Part shown: positions 1 to 51,824 of the stretch, piece by piece
Numbering within the stretch: the first letter of the stretch is position 1
How the letters are laid out: each line of letters starts with the position of its first letter
Origin: Paragorgia papillata
Lineage: Eukaryota; Cnidaria; Anthozoa; Scleralcyonacea; Coralliidae
Reading direction: 5' to 3'
DNA: 64,000 nucleotides
Assembly: GCA_035771165.1 (NCBI GenBank)
Contig: JAWNZC010000353.1
Span: 1,261,501-1,325,500, forward strand
Notes under the pieces: model-generated
Seen by the model: only the letters and a program-made list of their open reading frames with translations
Told to the model about the DNA's origin: nothing
Databases searched by the model: none
Program-made: the position numbers and the translations under genes

Positions 1-2215
1 TACACAAGCTTCAACCAGTATATAACTTAAAAGAATAGTAATAAATCTCTAAATGCTCATACAAGAAATGCATGTATATATAGATCACGAAAATGAAATG
101 GCCATCTTCTTGACAGACTTAGATATTTTTAAGTAATCATTTTGGTCCAAAGATATTCTTTTAATATAGTGAAGATACAGACATTCTATTTTTCTTATCA
201 CTGCACCTTGGGATCAACAACGAGTTTGCATGTTTCATCATAGGATCCAAACACGAGGAAACATGATGAAAGCACGAGGTCGAAGGCCGAGTTTTCGAGT
301 GTTTGGCCTGCTCTAAACGTCGCACAATAAACGAATTTAATTCAGACGAATTTAATTGTTTGAATTTTATTCGATGAAACTGCGACGTATAACTCGATTA
401 AATTCGACACACGAATTAAATTTGTCTCGGCAATTAAATTCGTCTGAGTCAGACGGATAATGCGACGATGATGCGTGCTCGAGTTACACCGAACGAATTA
501 TCGTCACGTCGAATTAAATGTTTCTCTTCTGTTTGTGACAATTCGGCGCCATGTTTTCAAGAAGTCATTTTCAGGCTCCACGAGTCCAAGTAAAAACAAT
601 TAAATTTGACGTTTAACTCGACGTCGCATTTACGTCGCATTACCGACGAAGTTAATTACTCGGGCTACCTATGGTAGAACGAGTCTAGGTTTCGGCTCAG
701 TTTTTTTGGGTGTCGCAATATGGCAATTGTGACGTCATACTTAAATGCTGCTGATTTCAACATGACGGATTTTCATGCAGGAGCGTGCAGGAGTCATGCG
801 TTTTTTCTCTCCTGACGGCCTTTGGTTGTGTTGTTCGAAGTGAATTTGTGTTTTAATGATAAATACGCTCACAGGTCGGCGATCTCGATAACCGTACGCT
901 GAAAATGTGTAGTACTCGATCAAACTTTTATATACGAATATTATCAATGTGTTCTCGATCAATTTACATGTGTTATTAATTAAATTGTGCTGAAAAATGT
1001 TGCTCAAGTGCTGTAAATCAAAGAACAAAGAAAGTTGATAAAGCCAGCTTGCAAGTGAAAGGTAAACATGCTGTGTTTTACATCTTCATCGAGGTTGACA
1101 TTTAACTGAACTGACTTGTGTCTGTGAATGCTGTATGTGGTTTGCTTTAGCGTATTGAATTTGCTTTATTTTTACTTGCATTGTTTATTGTGGTGTTAGT
1201 AAAGTTATACAAAATAAACACGATCCTATGGTACATGCATTTTAATACTAGTTTATACTATTCATCGTCTATTCACAAATTGTGTTTTGAGATCTGGTTG
1301 TTTTAGATTTTTTTATCATGCAGTCAAAGGTTCAAATTGTCAATGGGCGTTGTTTGTGATCACTAGTAGTTGTAATGAAGTTAATCAGGTGATTTGAAAG
1401 AACGACTGAACGAGGAAATTGTATAATCCCAATCTGAAACTGAATCAATGTTTTGCCCGACCCGGGGGAGGGAGGGCATACCCAGCGGCATTTGACATTT
1501 TCAATTTTTTTGTGTCGATAAGCCGCACTGAAGAGCACCACTTGGTAGGTAATCTTTGTCAAATTTTCCCCTGTCTTGAGTTAGAGGACAACATGTTTTT
1601 GTTTAGATATATTTTCTTGCATAAAGAAATTATGTGTTCAGTCTGGTTAGCCGACTATAATATACTGTTATTTACTGCCAGAATCAAACTCTTCGACTCT
1701 TTTCAATTAAATTTCAGCTACCACAAAAAGTAAAGATTGAAAAGTAAACAAGAGTTCAAACATGTATTATTTGCATGACAAAAAGTAGCCTCCGTAGCAG
1801 GCGTTCTGTTCTGGAGGAGAGCGTACCCGCCTCCCATAATCCCTACCTCTCTCAACCATTTCCCCCAGAACAGAACGATATATAGCATGAGCAGTGCTGT
1901 TTATTTTATATATTATTTTAACTAATTGGCCATCAGTAGTATGCTCTAAGCTGCGAAAATTATTTTAGATTTTCTTTATCTTGAGAAGTCAAGAACTTGC
2001 ACCTTTAGATCAGTAATAGTAATATCTTACATCCGATTGGAATAGGACATAAACTCGCTGTTATTAATCGCATTCTATTGTTTTCTAGACTAAATATCCC
2101 GACTTAATATTTTATTACACATGGAATAGGATATAAACTAACACCACCGGAATGCGAGTTTCTAATCTTGTATTACTTCGAGCGGGAAATAAAGTAACAC
2201 ATTTATATATTATAT
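1..2215. other. Intergenic or intronic, repeat debris, no gene seen
   Basis: No supportable gene. Between about 300 and 660 short palindromic words built on gaatttaattcg recur in both orientations with many cgacgt steps, as in subterminal repeats of anthozoan MITEs. A short GC-rich block at 1790-1880 looks like another dispersed repeat. The open frames at 741-1028 and 1332-1733 are not protein-like. Confidence 0.5.
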
Positions 2216-2275
2216 TATATTCTCTTATATATAGCCTCATATATTATCCCCGAGCTCGGGCGTAGGTAATAATTC

Positions 2276-2907
2276 TGTGAAACAAGTTTCAGTATCAAAA
2301 TCACTTGGTGTAAAAATTGACCAGAATATGACCTGGGAAAACCACGTTAATGTGATGTCTAAGAAAATTGCATCTGGGATTAGTGCAATAAAACGCATTA
2401 GGTATTTTGTTCCTCGTGAACACTCCTAACTGTTTACAATGCATTAGTACAACCTCATTTTAACTATTGTAATGTGGTTTGGGGAAACTGTAACAAAGGC
2501 CTTTCTCAAAAACTTCAAAAACTCCAAAATCGTGCTGCGCGTATAATTACGTTCTCAAGTTACGATACTAGTACAAACGAACTTTTCCATTCGTTGAAAT
2601 GGAACAAATTAGATCACCAGCGTAAAGTTGATAAATCAATTTTAATGTAGGCTACAAAGCTCTGAACGCTCAAACACCAGAATATTTGAGCTCTAGATTT
2701 ATCAATCGAACGGACATTACGTCTTATAACTTGAGAAATGTAGAAAACTGGCTAGCAGTTCCTCTTCCGCGTACTGACTACTATAAACGAAGTTTCAGTT
2801 ACAGTGGAGCGGTACTGTGGAATGGCTTACCATCAAACCTAAGACAAGCTCCTTCACTGGCAAACTTTAAGACCGAAATTAGTTCCAACACTTTTCAGAG
2901 TGACTAA
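2276..2907 (+). pseudogene. LINE ORF2 3-prime fragment (CR1/L2/jockey-like), broken
   Basis: Frames in the plus direction give LGVKIDQNMTWENHV, then ALVQPHFNYCNVVWG, then LQKLQNRAARIIT and SFSYSGAVLWNGLPSNLR. This is the standard C-terminal tail of CR1/L2-type reverse-transcriptase polyproteins. The frame is broken near 2425 and 2650; the last open part is 2686-2907. The 3-prime end carries aataaagttatcttatctta and then the (TCTTC)n tract. Confidence 0.8.
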
Positions 2908-3086
2908 TTCTCATATTGCACGGCGTCTTTGTGAAGCAGGTATTTTTTTCATTTTCTTTTTATATATTTTCTTAGTTAATTGGTATATAATTTTGTAACC
3001 TTAATTTATAATTAGCATAGTTTATTCTTGTAATTCCTATTTTCCTGAAAGACCTACCGTGGGTAAATAAAGTTATCTTATCTTAT

Positions 3087-3336
3087 TTTCTCTTCTCTTC
3101 TCTTCTCTTCTCTTCTCTTCTCTTCTCTTCTCTTCTCTTCTCTTCTCTTCTCTTCTCTTCTCTTCTCTTCTCTTCTCTTCTCTTCTCTTCTCTTCTCTTC
3201 TCTTCTCTTCTCTTCTCTTCTCTTCTCTTCTCTTCTCTTCTCTTCTCTTCTCTTCTCTTCTCTTCTCTTCTCTTCTCTTCTCTTCTCTTCTCTTCTCTTC
3301 TCTTCTCTTCTCTTCTCTTCTCTTCTCTTCTCTTAT
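3087..3336. repeat. (TCTTC)n pentanucleotide microsatellite
   Basis: About 50 near-perfect TCTTC units follow directly on the 3-prime tail of the LINE fragment at 2276-3080. The long REEKR-type frame on the minus strand is a by-product of the repeat. Confidence 0.97.
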
Positions 3337-3465
3337 CTAGGGCCGAAGGCCCGGAGCCCGGTGAGGGGGCTAATCTCGTCACGCGCGGAGTCGTTTTACA
3401 CGCGTGGACAAACGTGATATGCGAACGAATTTCTGTGATCTGAATATTTATTTATTTATTTGTAT

Positions 3466-4560
3466 ATATGTGTGGACGGACCATGCGCGGTTAAGATTGT
3501 GGGGCACTGGGGACAATATAGTTCTTGACAAAAAGATTTTAAACTAACAACATAATTTATTCTTGACAAAAAGACTTGAGAAAGGAGTTTTCGGGAAACG
3601 TATATCACTTTTGAAAGAACCGAAACAAATCAACGTCTACGTATAAAGCAAAACAACGTATTGAGCAGAAGGAAACCCGTCAAACCGAAACTCGCGATCG
3701 AAAGGAGGAGAAAGCAAGAGTGAAACTTGAAAACCAACGAAGAAATAAAGGCCGGCGAAACGGTTTAAGTTTACGATAAAAATATAGAGCCGACCGCTCT
3801 CAGTAATCACGAACATTTAGTAGGAAAAACGTTCGAGTTTCCGTATGTATATCCTATCACTGTTAATTTTGTTTTCTCTTTTGTGTGTCCCTAAAGTATT
3901 TTTAAACTTATCCATTGCATGTTAGTTTGCTTGCCTGTTGTATTTTTTATCTGTGGCTGCCGTCTTAACATATTTTTTCAAATAGTTTTCTTATTGTAAA
4001 ACCACTTGCGACTAACGTAGCTCTTCCATAATTGGCATAAAAATCGGAAAAGGAGCAATTTTTCATTTGTAAAAGATACAAATGCTGTTGAAATATTTAT
4101 TAACATGTAGGTGAAAACAATTTCAGCACATTGAAATATCATAAATAAATATTGCTGTGACAGAATGCCAGGTAGTTGTTTGATAGTTTTCAACCAATTT
4201 AGTGCCTTTGAAAAATGTTTTCAGATGCTGTAGCGATGTTTTTTTGTAAACATGGAAAGACAGAATTGTAAAATATAACCCTAATATTTTGACAACATTT
4301 TCCCGCCTGCCTCGGTAGCCTGGTGGTTAACATAGTCGGTTTACACGGTCGAGTTCAAACCGTGGATGCGACTTGCAATTTTCTTCATCTCAATATTTTT
4401 CACGAAATATCATCCTTGAATTTTTCTTTGTTCCTCGTTACCTTTTTCTTCAAAAAATAGAGTTATTAAAACTGCAGGTTTTTTATTTCAAATATTCTAC
4501 TAGAATTAAAACTATAGTTTGATCAACAGGAGTGCCTATTTCCAGGCCTCCAATGAAAAA
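3466..4560. repeat. Dispersed repeat block, empty-site paralogue of the 48.6/57.7-kb flanks
   Basis: 3470-3765 resembles 48585-48874 (shared words: ggaccatgcgcggttaagat, aatatagttcttgacaaaaa). 3769-4560 resembles 57647-58058 plus 58612-58870 (shared: tatcctatcactgttaat, tattaacat with aggtgaaaaca). The join is a single TAA at 3766-3768, exactly where the other copy carries an 8.8-kb insertion. The plus strand at 3640-3780 reads as a basic tail (RIEQKETRQTETRDRK ... stop), perhaps the end of an old mobile-element ORF. Confidence 0.75.
4316..4376 (+). repeat. tRNA-like SINE head within the dispersed block
   Basis: It has an A-box-like ggtagcctggtggttaa and a B-box-like gagttcaaaccgt at tRNA spacing. 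The stems do not form a full cloverleaf. The paralogous copy near 58710 keeps only the B-box side. Confidence 0.45.
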
Positions 4561-5002
4561 GAGCGCAAGTGTTTCTAATCAGAAGAAATATCACGGGTAT
4601 TTACAAAAATTCATGCAAAAGCGGGCGAGGGGTTATTGCGTTCATGTATTTCTAGTATTCTAGGGAAGGTGAACTGAAATATTTTACTTGAGTAGGATAT
4701 ACAACTGTGGGTTACCAGTAGTACCGTCGTACGCCTAGATCGTCAACAGTGGTTCAGTTATTATTGGTTTGAACTTAAGCAGAAGATAGTATCACATCTT
4801 CGTGTTTTTGGTGTTGAAGACTATATGAAATATCATATGTAATTTTTTAATATTTTTAATTCATTCGAGACGTCAATAATACTACACCTTTTGGTAACTA
4901 ATACTGTATCCGACACTGACAAAACTGAAACTACACTTTTTCTTCTATGTATTATAACAATAAAAAATAACGTTTCGCAATGTAACAATATTCAATGCTC
5001 AC

Positions 5003-45357
<40,355 letters not shown>

Positions 45358-46188
45358 CTAGAAAAACACGTAAAATTGTTTACTTTTTTTAATGGAAGAA
45401 AGAAGAATACTATTAGTAATATTTTAACTATGGAATTACCGTGTGAAAACCATTCCAGAAATTTTTTTACGACTCTTTACGAGCAGTGTTTTTACTGCCT
45501 ATAAACTTTTTTTAACAAAACATTGCATTATATAAAACAAAATGGTTAGCATGCAGGTACAGTCATCGCACATGCATTCGCATTGAAGGTGACTGCATGC
45601 TTTAAGTATTTGTTTGGAATACCGATGGTGCATTGTTTTCTAGAAAAGGCCAGTTGGGATAACAGATTATTATAGCACAGTGAACATGTTTGTATTTTCA
45701 TAATGTTTTCAAGCTAAATTTGCGGTTTTCAGCATCTTAAATTATATACGTTTGTTAACCGGGATGAATAATGTTGCGCCGCCAACCATGATCAATGAGT
45801 ATTTGTTTCCCACGAGCATCTGTTGCATTGTGCGTGGATATAGAAAGGTATATTTTGGCAGTTTTTGAAGCACTACTTATATAGAAGCTATTACACTATT
45901 TTTTAGAGACGAGGTCATTGAAAAATCTAGTATACAAACATATTTATATACACATAGCACATAACGTTTTTCCCGGTTACTACATATTTCACACTACTAT
46001 TAAAGTCTATTTTATTGTTTATTTCTATCGTAACATGGTTTAAACAGTAACATTTAACAAGAAGTACATTAATGCGAACCCCCTCGTGTTCGTTGTTTAT
46101 TATTATTGCACTGCCTTCAATCCCATGGATGGGATTACATCAGTCAAGACAATGAGGCTAGTACCATTTATCTCTATGCAATAGTTAA

Positions 46189-46657
46189 AGTGCCCCTAGC
46201 CTCGATAGTTTTTATTGTCTTATTTGGAAGTACTTTTAAAATAATAAAGTAACTTCTTTGGACGATTTTCGCTTTTTCGCTTTGTTTTCGAGATATTTAA
46301 TTTTGTTTGATATGCAAATGTCCAGAATTTACATCACACATACATGATGACTTATCGAAGAAGTTTGTGTATCTAGCTCTTACATTCTCGAACGAAATCC
46401 TTTAAAATCGAGAAGTTTGGTGTTGTGGGAGAAATACGCACACATGTTATTCATACTTTAGTGTTTCATTTGATGAACGCAAAGTTATATAACCTTCTCT
46501 GCATGATAAGTCATTATGCATAAGTGACGTAAATTCCGGACATTTGCATATAAAACAAAATGAAATATCCCAAAAACAAAGCGAAAAACCGAAAATCTTC
46601 CAAAGAAGTTACTTTATCATTTATAAGAAAATAAAAACTGTCGAGGTTAAGGGCACT
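46189..46657. mobile_element. Foldback element with TTAA flanks, copy 2 (469 bp)
   Basis: Ends AGTGCCCCTAGCCTCGA and TCGAGGTTAAGGGCACT, flanked by TTAA at 46185-46188 and 46658-46661. The length equals copy 1 and the internal words are shared (gagatattt, atgacttat, aaaacgaa-like), so both belong to one family. Confidence 0.88.
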
Positions 46658-46996
46658 TTAACTCGTTCCTGTGCGAGGACTTCCCCTGAGGTGAATAAAA
46701 TAGTCTAGCGTTGGCCAGAATAAAATACTAAAGACAAATTTGGACAGGAAAGAGTTAACTTAATGCATGCACAGTTGGTCATTGTTAATTTATTGTGGAA
46801 CGACTTAAGAGGCCTACTGAATTATTTGTCTGACCAAATAGGAATATCAGTAGAACATGATCTCGAGTTTGTGTAAACAAAATATTTCGGTGGTTTTCCC
46901 ATGTATATTATTTATGTTTGTTGCTGAGCGGCCCGGGACGTTTTCATCAGTGATAAGAGACTTATTGTACATAGTTCTAAACTACATTAAAACACG

Positions 46997-47119
46997 ATGA
47001 AATCGGTTTTCATTGTTCTTTTGATGGTTTTATCTAATGAAGAAACCTGCCAAGAACAAAAGAGCATTTTCAAAAGCTGGCAGCGGCCTTTGAATAGTCC
47101 TGGGGGAAATAGGGGTTAA
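46997..47119 (+). CDS. Candidate small secreted peptide ORF (40 aa), unproven
   Basis: ATG at 46997 starts MKSVFIVLLMVLS, a short signal-peptide-like segment. NEETCQEQK follows, and the end is RPLNSPGGNRG before TAA. It could be the first exon of a plus-strand gene, a small secreted peptide, or chance. No homologue was recognised, no downstream exon was found and the flanks are unremarkable. I would not annotate it without transcripts. Confidence 0.2.
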   Translation: MKSVFIVLLMVLSNEETCQEQKSIFKSWQRPLNSPGGNRG

Positions 47120-47188
47120 TGTACTGATTAGTTGATTTACATAGGTAGCAGGGCTTATATAATATATATATATGTACTATTTATAAAC

Positions 47189-47262
47189 CGCGCAGGAGGG
47201 CTTTATCGGATATAAAACACGAGGCGATAGCCGAGTGTTTTAGAGCCGATAAAGCCCGTACT
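47189..47262. repeat. Palindromic element
   Basis: gggctttatcggatataaaa and its complement ttttagagccgataaagccc enclose cacgaggcgatagccgagtg. Confidence 0.7.
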
Positions 47263-48579
47263 GCAAGGTTTTTAAATGGCTTCTAAAAAGAATCACTTCA
47301 TACGTTCATTGGCATAGTAATTTTGAAAATTAAGCTTATCTCAGCCGTTAAAAACCAGCGAGAAACTTAGAGCGAGTCTATATCACATATATAGATCCGA
47401 TACGCTCATGATTTTTCTTTGTGTTTTCCTCATGAATTATTAATGAATTTTAGAAATATATATATATATATATATATAATCCCAATGAATTATAATTCCC
47501 AAATTCATAGGGTCCCTGCCACAACTATAATCTCGAGTGGAGTACGCCAGTAGCACCCCCAAACCAGAAGCAGAGGAAGGTTTTACCTATCTTAAGTTGG
47601 GACGCTGGTAAAACGAACGCCCTCATACAAGAGACAAGCGATTTTTTTTTCTTGAAAAATTGTTGGTTTAGTCAGGACTTTATATATAATTACACCGACC
47701 ATTGAACATAAAATATGGGATTGATATTGAATCAATGCGCATGCCTAAGGATCCTGGACATTATTTATACTGATTGTTCATGCTAATCATTCAAACAATT
47801 TCACAATATGAATTATAGGTATTCTTCTCCCTTGGGGCTTCTTTCAGGAAACCTCCTTAAATTGTGTTTTAAGTTGGATTCGGCTTTAAGCCAGATAAAT
47901 CCCGAGGGGCGAAAAACATAATTCCTAGACACTTTCAGTTGTAGCTTCTCAGTAGTCTGAATTACATGTAATAAAGACGTTATCGCCGGCGTACGGCAAT
48001 ACGGCACAAACACTTGGTAATAAAATAAAGAAGACTGTCAATACACATGGTCGTGGAAATCTAAGTCGCCAGCTCTATAAAGAATCGCTGAAGATCACAA
48101 GTAACAAGCGATGTGTAGCCGAGTTCTCTTTAGAGTGTCTTTATCAACCTTTTCCAAGTGTTGTTGTTTATAACTCGCCGGTAAAGTCTTCATATTGTAA
48201 GACGAAATATTTCTGACTAACAGATTGTAGGATTTTGACGATCTTCCACTGTCCCAGTCTGATATAGTTTGTTGTCTGGCTTTCTTGTCTTAACGACGGG
48301 AAAATAGACGGACGAATTGAAGATGGAAAACCCATCGTTTACCGGATTGTAAAACACCTGATCGGCAACTAACAAGTTTCTCGTCTGCCAATATATAAAC
48401 TTGACTGAATTATTGCCGAGGAAAACATGTGTCATCAGTCCGGTTCTTATAGGTATCGGTCAGCGACCTTTACCCTTAGCAAAAGGACCCATAAATGCCG
48501 CTATTTTGAGAACGGTTTTGAGGACACTTTGGCTAACTCAAAGGTAATAGGAGCACGCAGTCCAGTTATATCTAGGTCA

Positions 48580-48874
48580 GTGGTGTGGACGGACCATGCG
48601 CGGTTAAGATTGTGGGGCACTGGAAACAATATAGTTCTTGACAAAAAAGGTTTGAACTATATAAACAACATAATATATTCTTGACAAAAAGATTTGAGAA
48701 AGGAGTTTTTGGGATACGTACATCCCTTTCAAAATAACAGAAACAAATCAACTTTTACGTTAAAGTACAACATCATCTTGACTAAAAGGAAACTCGTCAA
48801 ACCAAAACTCGAAGGAAGTAAAAAACAAGAGTCAAAATTGAAAACCAACGAAAATAAAGGCAGAAAAGTTGATA
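48580..48874. repeat. Dispersed block, left part (paralogue of 3466-3768)
   Basis: Matches 3466-3768 with about the divergence of an old duplication (ggaccatgcgcggttaagat is identical). It stops at TAA (48872-48874), where the 8.8-kb element begins. Confidence 0.75.
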
Positions 48875-49204
48875 AGGGACAGTTAATTATTTATGCTTGG
48901 GGTTGGTACCGAAGAGAAACAAATCTTAAGGGGAAAAAAAGCATCACCCAACCCTTTGGATGATGGATTTTCCCCCTACCCAACCATCGCCTGCTGAGGC
49001 TTTTTTTACCCAACCCATATTCTAACCTATGTTTATATACAAATACATAATTATACATATACATTAATGCACATACATATACAACATATAAATATGTATA
49101 TGTACATGTATATGTATACATTAAACAAATAGAAATATCTTATATAAATCTTACATGATGTACAAACTGAATATAAATGCAGTCATGTACCTTCATATTA
49201 TATT

Positions 49205-49600
49205 ATATTCCCAAGCCTCTATGTTCCTGTTCCTGCACTCCTGCCATATGATATCTGGTTGTTATAATCAGTGATGCCTCTTCTAGCTTCCAGTTCTCCA
49301 CTGTCATTGTCATAATCCAGGTCGGCATACATGAAGTAGCAACCACATCATTCAATTCATCGTCACTACAGTCACTTTCACTACTAATACATGGCTGAAA
49401 CTCTTCATGGTTGTCACTGTAAACTTTCTGCTTCTATTCAATGGTCACTGTAGAATCAGCTCTTAGGGCATGTACGGTATAAACAGCTTTAATTTTATCA
49501 CACTTCTTACACATTGTGTAATTGACTTGCATCGTTTTTACCTCTAAGAGCATTTGAAACTAATCTTCTTCTATCGATTGAATTTGAAACTGCATCAGCC
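49205..49600 (-). pseudogene. Decayed gene inside the TIR element (zinc-ribbon-like start, acidic tail)
   Basis: The minus strand from 49597 reads MADAVSNSIDRRRLVSNALR. After one frame change it reads MQVNYTMCKKCDKIKAVY, then YSDNHEEFQPCISSESDC and SDDELND, and after another shift YADLDYDNDSGELEARRG and a stop. The CKKC pair plus acidic serine-rich tail suggests a small metal-binding protein. I do not recognise the family. Its position between the left TIR and the SAM-like gene suggests it belonged to the transposon. Confidence 0.45.
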
Positions 49601-49764
49601 ATTTTGTAGCATCTTCTCTACTATGACCTTGGACCTTAGCGCGGTTCTGGCTGACCTTGGACCTTGGCTGACCTTGGCGTGGTTCTGGTTCTGGGAACTC
49701 TCGTTCCAAGAATTGCAAATCGGAAGATCCCCAGCAATGTCAGACAACATGAATAATTAGAAAT

Positions 49765-50990
49765 ATGGAAGCAAATGAGTTGTTTAATAATTGGATACGG
49801 TCTGTTGATAATTTATCAGAATACGCTAAGAATTTTGAGGATCATGACTATAATGACTTAGAGTAATTATTCGTCTTTGGAAGAGAATGAATTATCAGGT
49901 ATGATAGAGTCTTTAAGCATTGAAAAACGGGGCCATGTTCTTAAATTACAGAAGTGGTTGAGTTAGTTAAAAGCGCCTGTAAACACGAGGCCAGTTGCTC
50001 AGGAATTACCCCAAGCAAAGAGTACTGCACCTAAAAAAGTCAAACAGACAACTCTAACGTTTTCTCAAGGAAAGTTTGTTTTGGAAAAAGGAACAACTAC
50101 TGTAGATTCTAAACCTGCATCCCACAAATTTTTGAAACCACCTCCGAGGACAGATAAGATGAGATTTTATAATGATGTTACAAGAGAAATCTATTAGTCT
50201 GCCTACCTAGCAAAGCAGAGTCAGTTTGTATGTTATCTCAATGGCCAGCAACAGTTTCGCTGGGATGTTACACAGAAGATCAGGAACCTTGGAAAGTAAT
50301 ATGAGTGGTTATAAAGAAGGATTGATTCCAAAAGAAAACATGATGAGATCAAAAGGTATTTGGAGATGCTGTGAAGGATGTCAGTCATGCCAGTCGAGCA
50401 CTAGAACACATCAAGTCTACATGTGTGAAAAGTGATGAACTTCTGGAAATTTTGAAGAAAGGGAACTTAGAATTATATGAGACTATGAGGTAAAGCAATG
50501 GGCAAAGAATGAAGCTGAGGTAATTCATGGGTACCTTTCCTCTGTAAAGAGCTAAAAGGAAAGCTGGTTTGCTTCGAAGATAATTTAAACTTTTATCACA
50601 ACAACTCTTCAAAAGAAGTTTAGCACCTCTGCTCAGTTGTATCAACTTATGAAATCCAAAGGAAACGAAAAAGGAAGGAGCAAAAAAGTAAAAACAAAAA
50701 AAAAAGAGTCTCTTTGGTCAGGAATGTTAGAAACTTTCTGGCAGACAATGACTTTACATGGGATGATATCAACAGAATTTGCCCTAATTCATATGGGGGA
50801 AAAGCATTGCAAACAATAAAGATGGAGGACTGAATGTTCAGGAAGGAGACAAAGATCCGATCATTTTCAAAAACATTTGGTACTTGAAAATGATTGGCTC
50901 ATTGAACACAGATGAAGATGTTGAAGAGTTTTTATTGAATGATGACTCTGATGAAAAAGACTATGACAGTGCATGTAGTCATGCAAATTA
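49765..50990 (+). pseudogene. Decayed SAM-domain-like gene inside the TIR element
   Basis: ATG at 49765 starts MEANELFNNWIRSVDNL, then EYAKNFEDHDYNDLE. After a one-base shift the reading continues SLEENELSGMIESLSIEKRG then HVLKLQKWL. Length and pattern (L..WL.S..L..YA..F....YD.LE.L..L.E.EL..... I...GH..K......L) match a SAM domain. Further in-frame blocks follow: a lysine/proline-rich linker, a helical KDVSHASRALEHIKSTCV segment near 50380, and an acidic C-terminus LNTDEDVEEFLLNDDSDEKD ending at 50990. At least four frame changes or stops make it dead. Confidence 0.55.
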
Positions 50991-51115
50991 AGTTATACAT
51001 TTCTTTGTGTTACATTTTAGTTTAATATGCAATGCAATTTTATAACTTTTTTGAAAAATATTTTCAAATTTTGTTTTAATATTCTATATATTAAAAATAG
51101 TTTTACCCAACCTTA

Positions 51116-51256
51116 ACACCTGCATTCACTTTACTTACCCGTATGGTTGGTTAGGTGCAGACGGGGGGGGGGGTCACCGACTTACCAGACACTTGTTATT
51201 ACTTGGATTCAGGTCAGGATGCCCTGTTGTGATCTCCAATCTTGACCTGACCACCA
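51116..51256 (-). repeat. Split direct repeat B2
   Basis: Copy of 51491-51627, ending at the left border of the retroelement after acccaacctta. It has a longer G run. Confidence 0.85.
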
Positions 51257-51324
51257 CCATCTACACCTATCACACCGATTTTATCGGTGGAAATAGCTTT
51301 TGATTAAAGGGAGAGATGGTGAGT

Positions 51325-51490
51325 ATTTTTGAGAATTTCTTACTTCTTGTATGCTACGTCTTCGCTGTGCCGTCAACGGGCACAATGATTAGCCAAGTGT
51401 GGTGTGCCTCTCTCGATCATATTGCCTTCTCGCCCCAAGCCCTGCGCAGTTCATTAGTTGTTAACCTTGGTTATCTAATAACCTCATTTA
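51325..51490 (-). repeat. Split direct repeat A2
   Basis: Copy of 57373-57534 with a 3-bp insertion and a few substitutions. It abuts B1 directly at tcattta|acacctg. Confidence 0.88.
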
Positions 51491-51627
51491 ACACCTGCAT
51501 TCACTTTACTTACCCGTATGGTTGGTTAGGTGCAGACGGGGGGTTCACCGACTTACCAGACGCTTGTTATTACTTGGATTCAGGTCAGGATGCCCTGTTG
51601 TGATCTCCAATCTTGACCTGACCACCA
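51491..51627 (-). repeat. Split direct repeat B1
   Basis: Copy of B2. The A2-B1 junction lacks flanking host sequence, as expected if the repeat pair records a circular intermediate. Confidence 0.85.
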
Positions 51628-51824
51628 AAAGTGATATATCCTACATAAATCACCCATCCAAGTAATCTATTCTTGGTGATCCCACAACTGCACCAAACCA
51701 CTGTTACCATTTTTATCCGAAGATACCCAGATATCCTACAACGCCGATTCACATCCGAGTATGCTGAGCTGCACCACGTATGCTGTAGCGCCAATTTGGT
51801 GTCGTCTCGAGGTATGCTGACCTG

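Larger units (their letters stand above)
45358..48579. other. Upstream flank or intron of the receptor, no exon confirmed
   Basis: Contains the foldback copy 2, a palindrome and the weak peptide ORF at 46997. A minus-strand ATG near 45830, about 40 bp below a TATATAAG, gives MLVGNKYSLIMVGGATLFIP, a hydrophobic start. It has no good donor in phase, so it is not offered as the first exon. Confidence 0.4.

Noticed and set aside
45790..45850. First exon with signal peptide for the receptor
   Set aside because: A hydrophobic ATG frame and a TATA-like box exist on the minus strand, but no donor in phase 0 was seen.
48217..48435. A 72-aa minus-strand frame with plausible amino-acid composition
   Set aside because: No family recognised, no good splice sites, and it adjoins a dispersed repeat.
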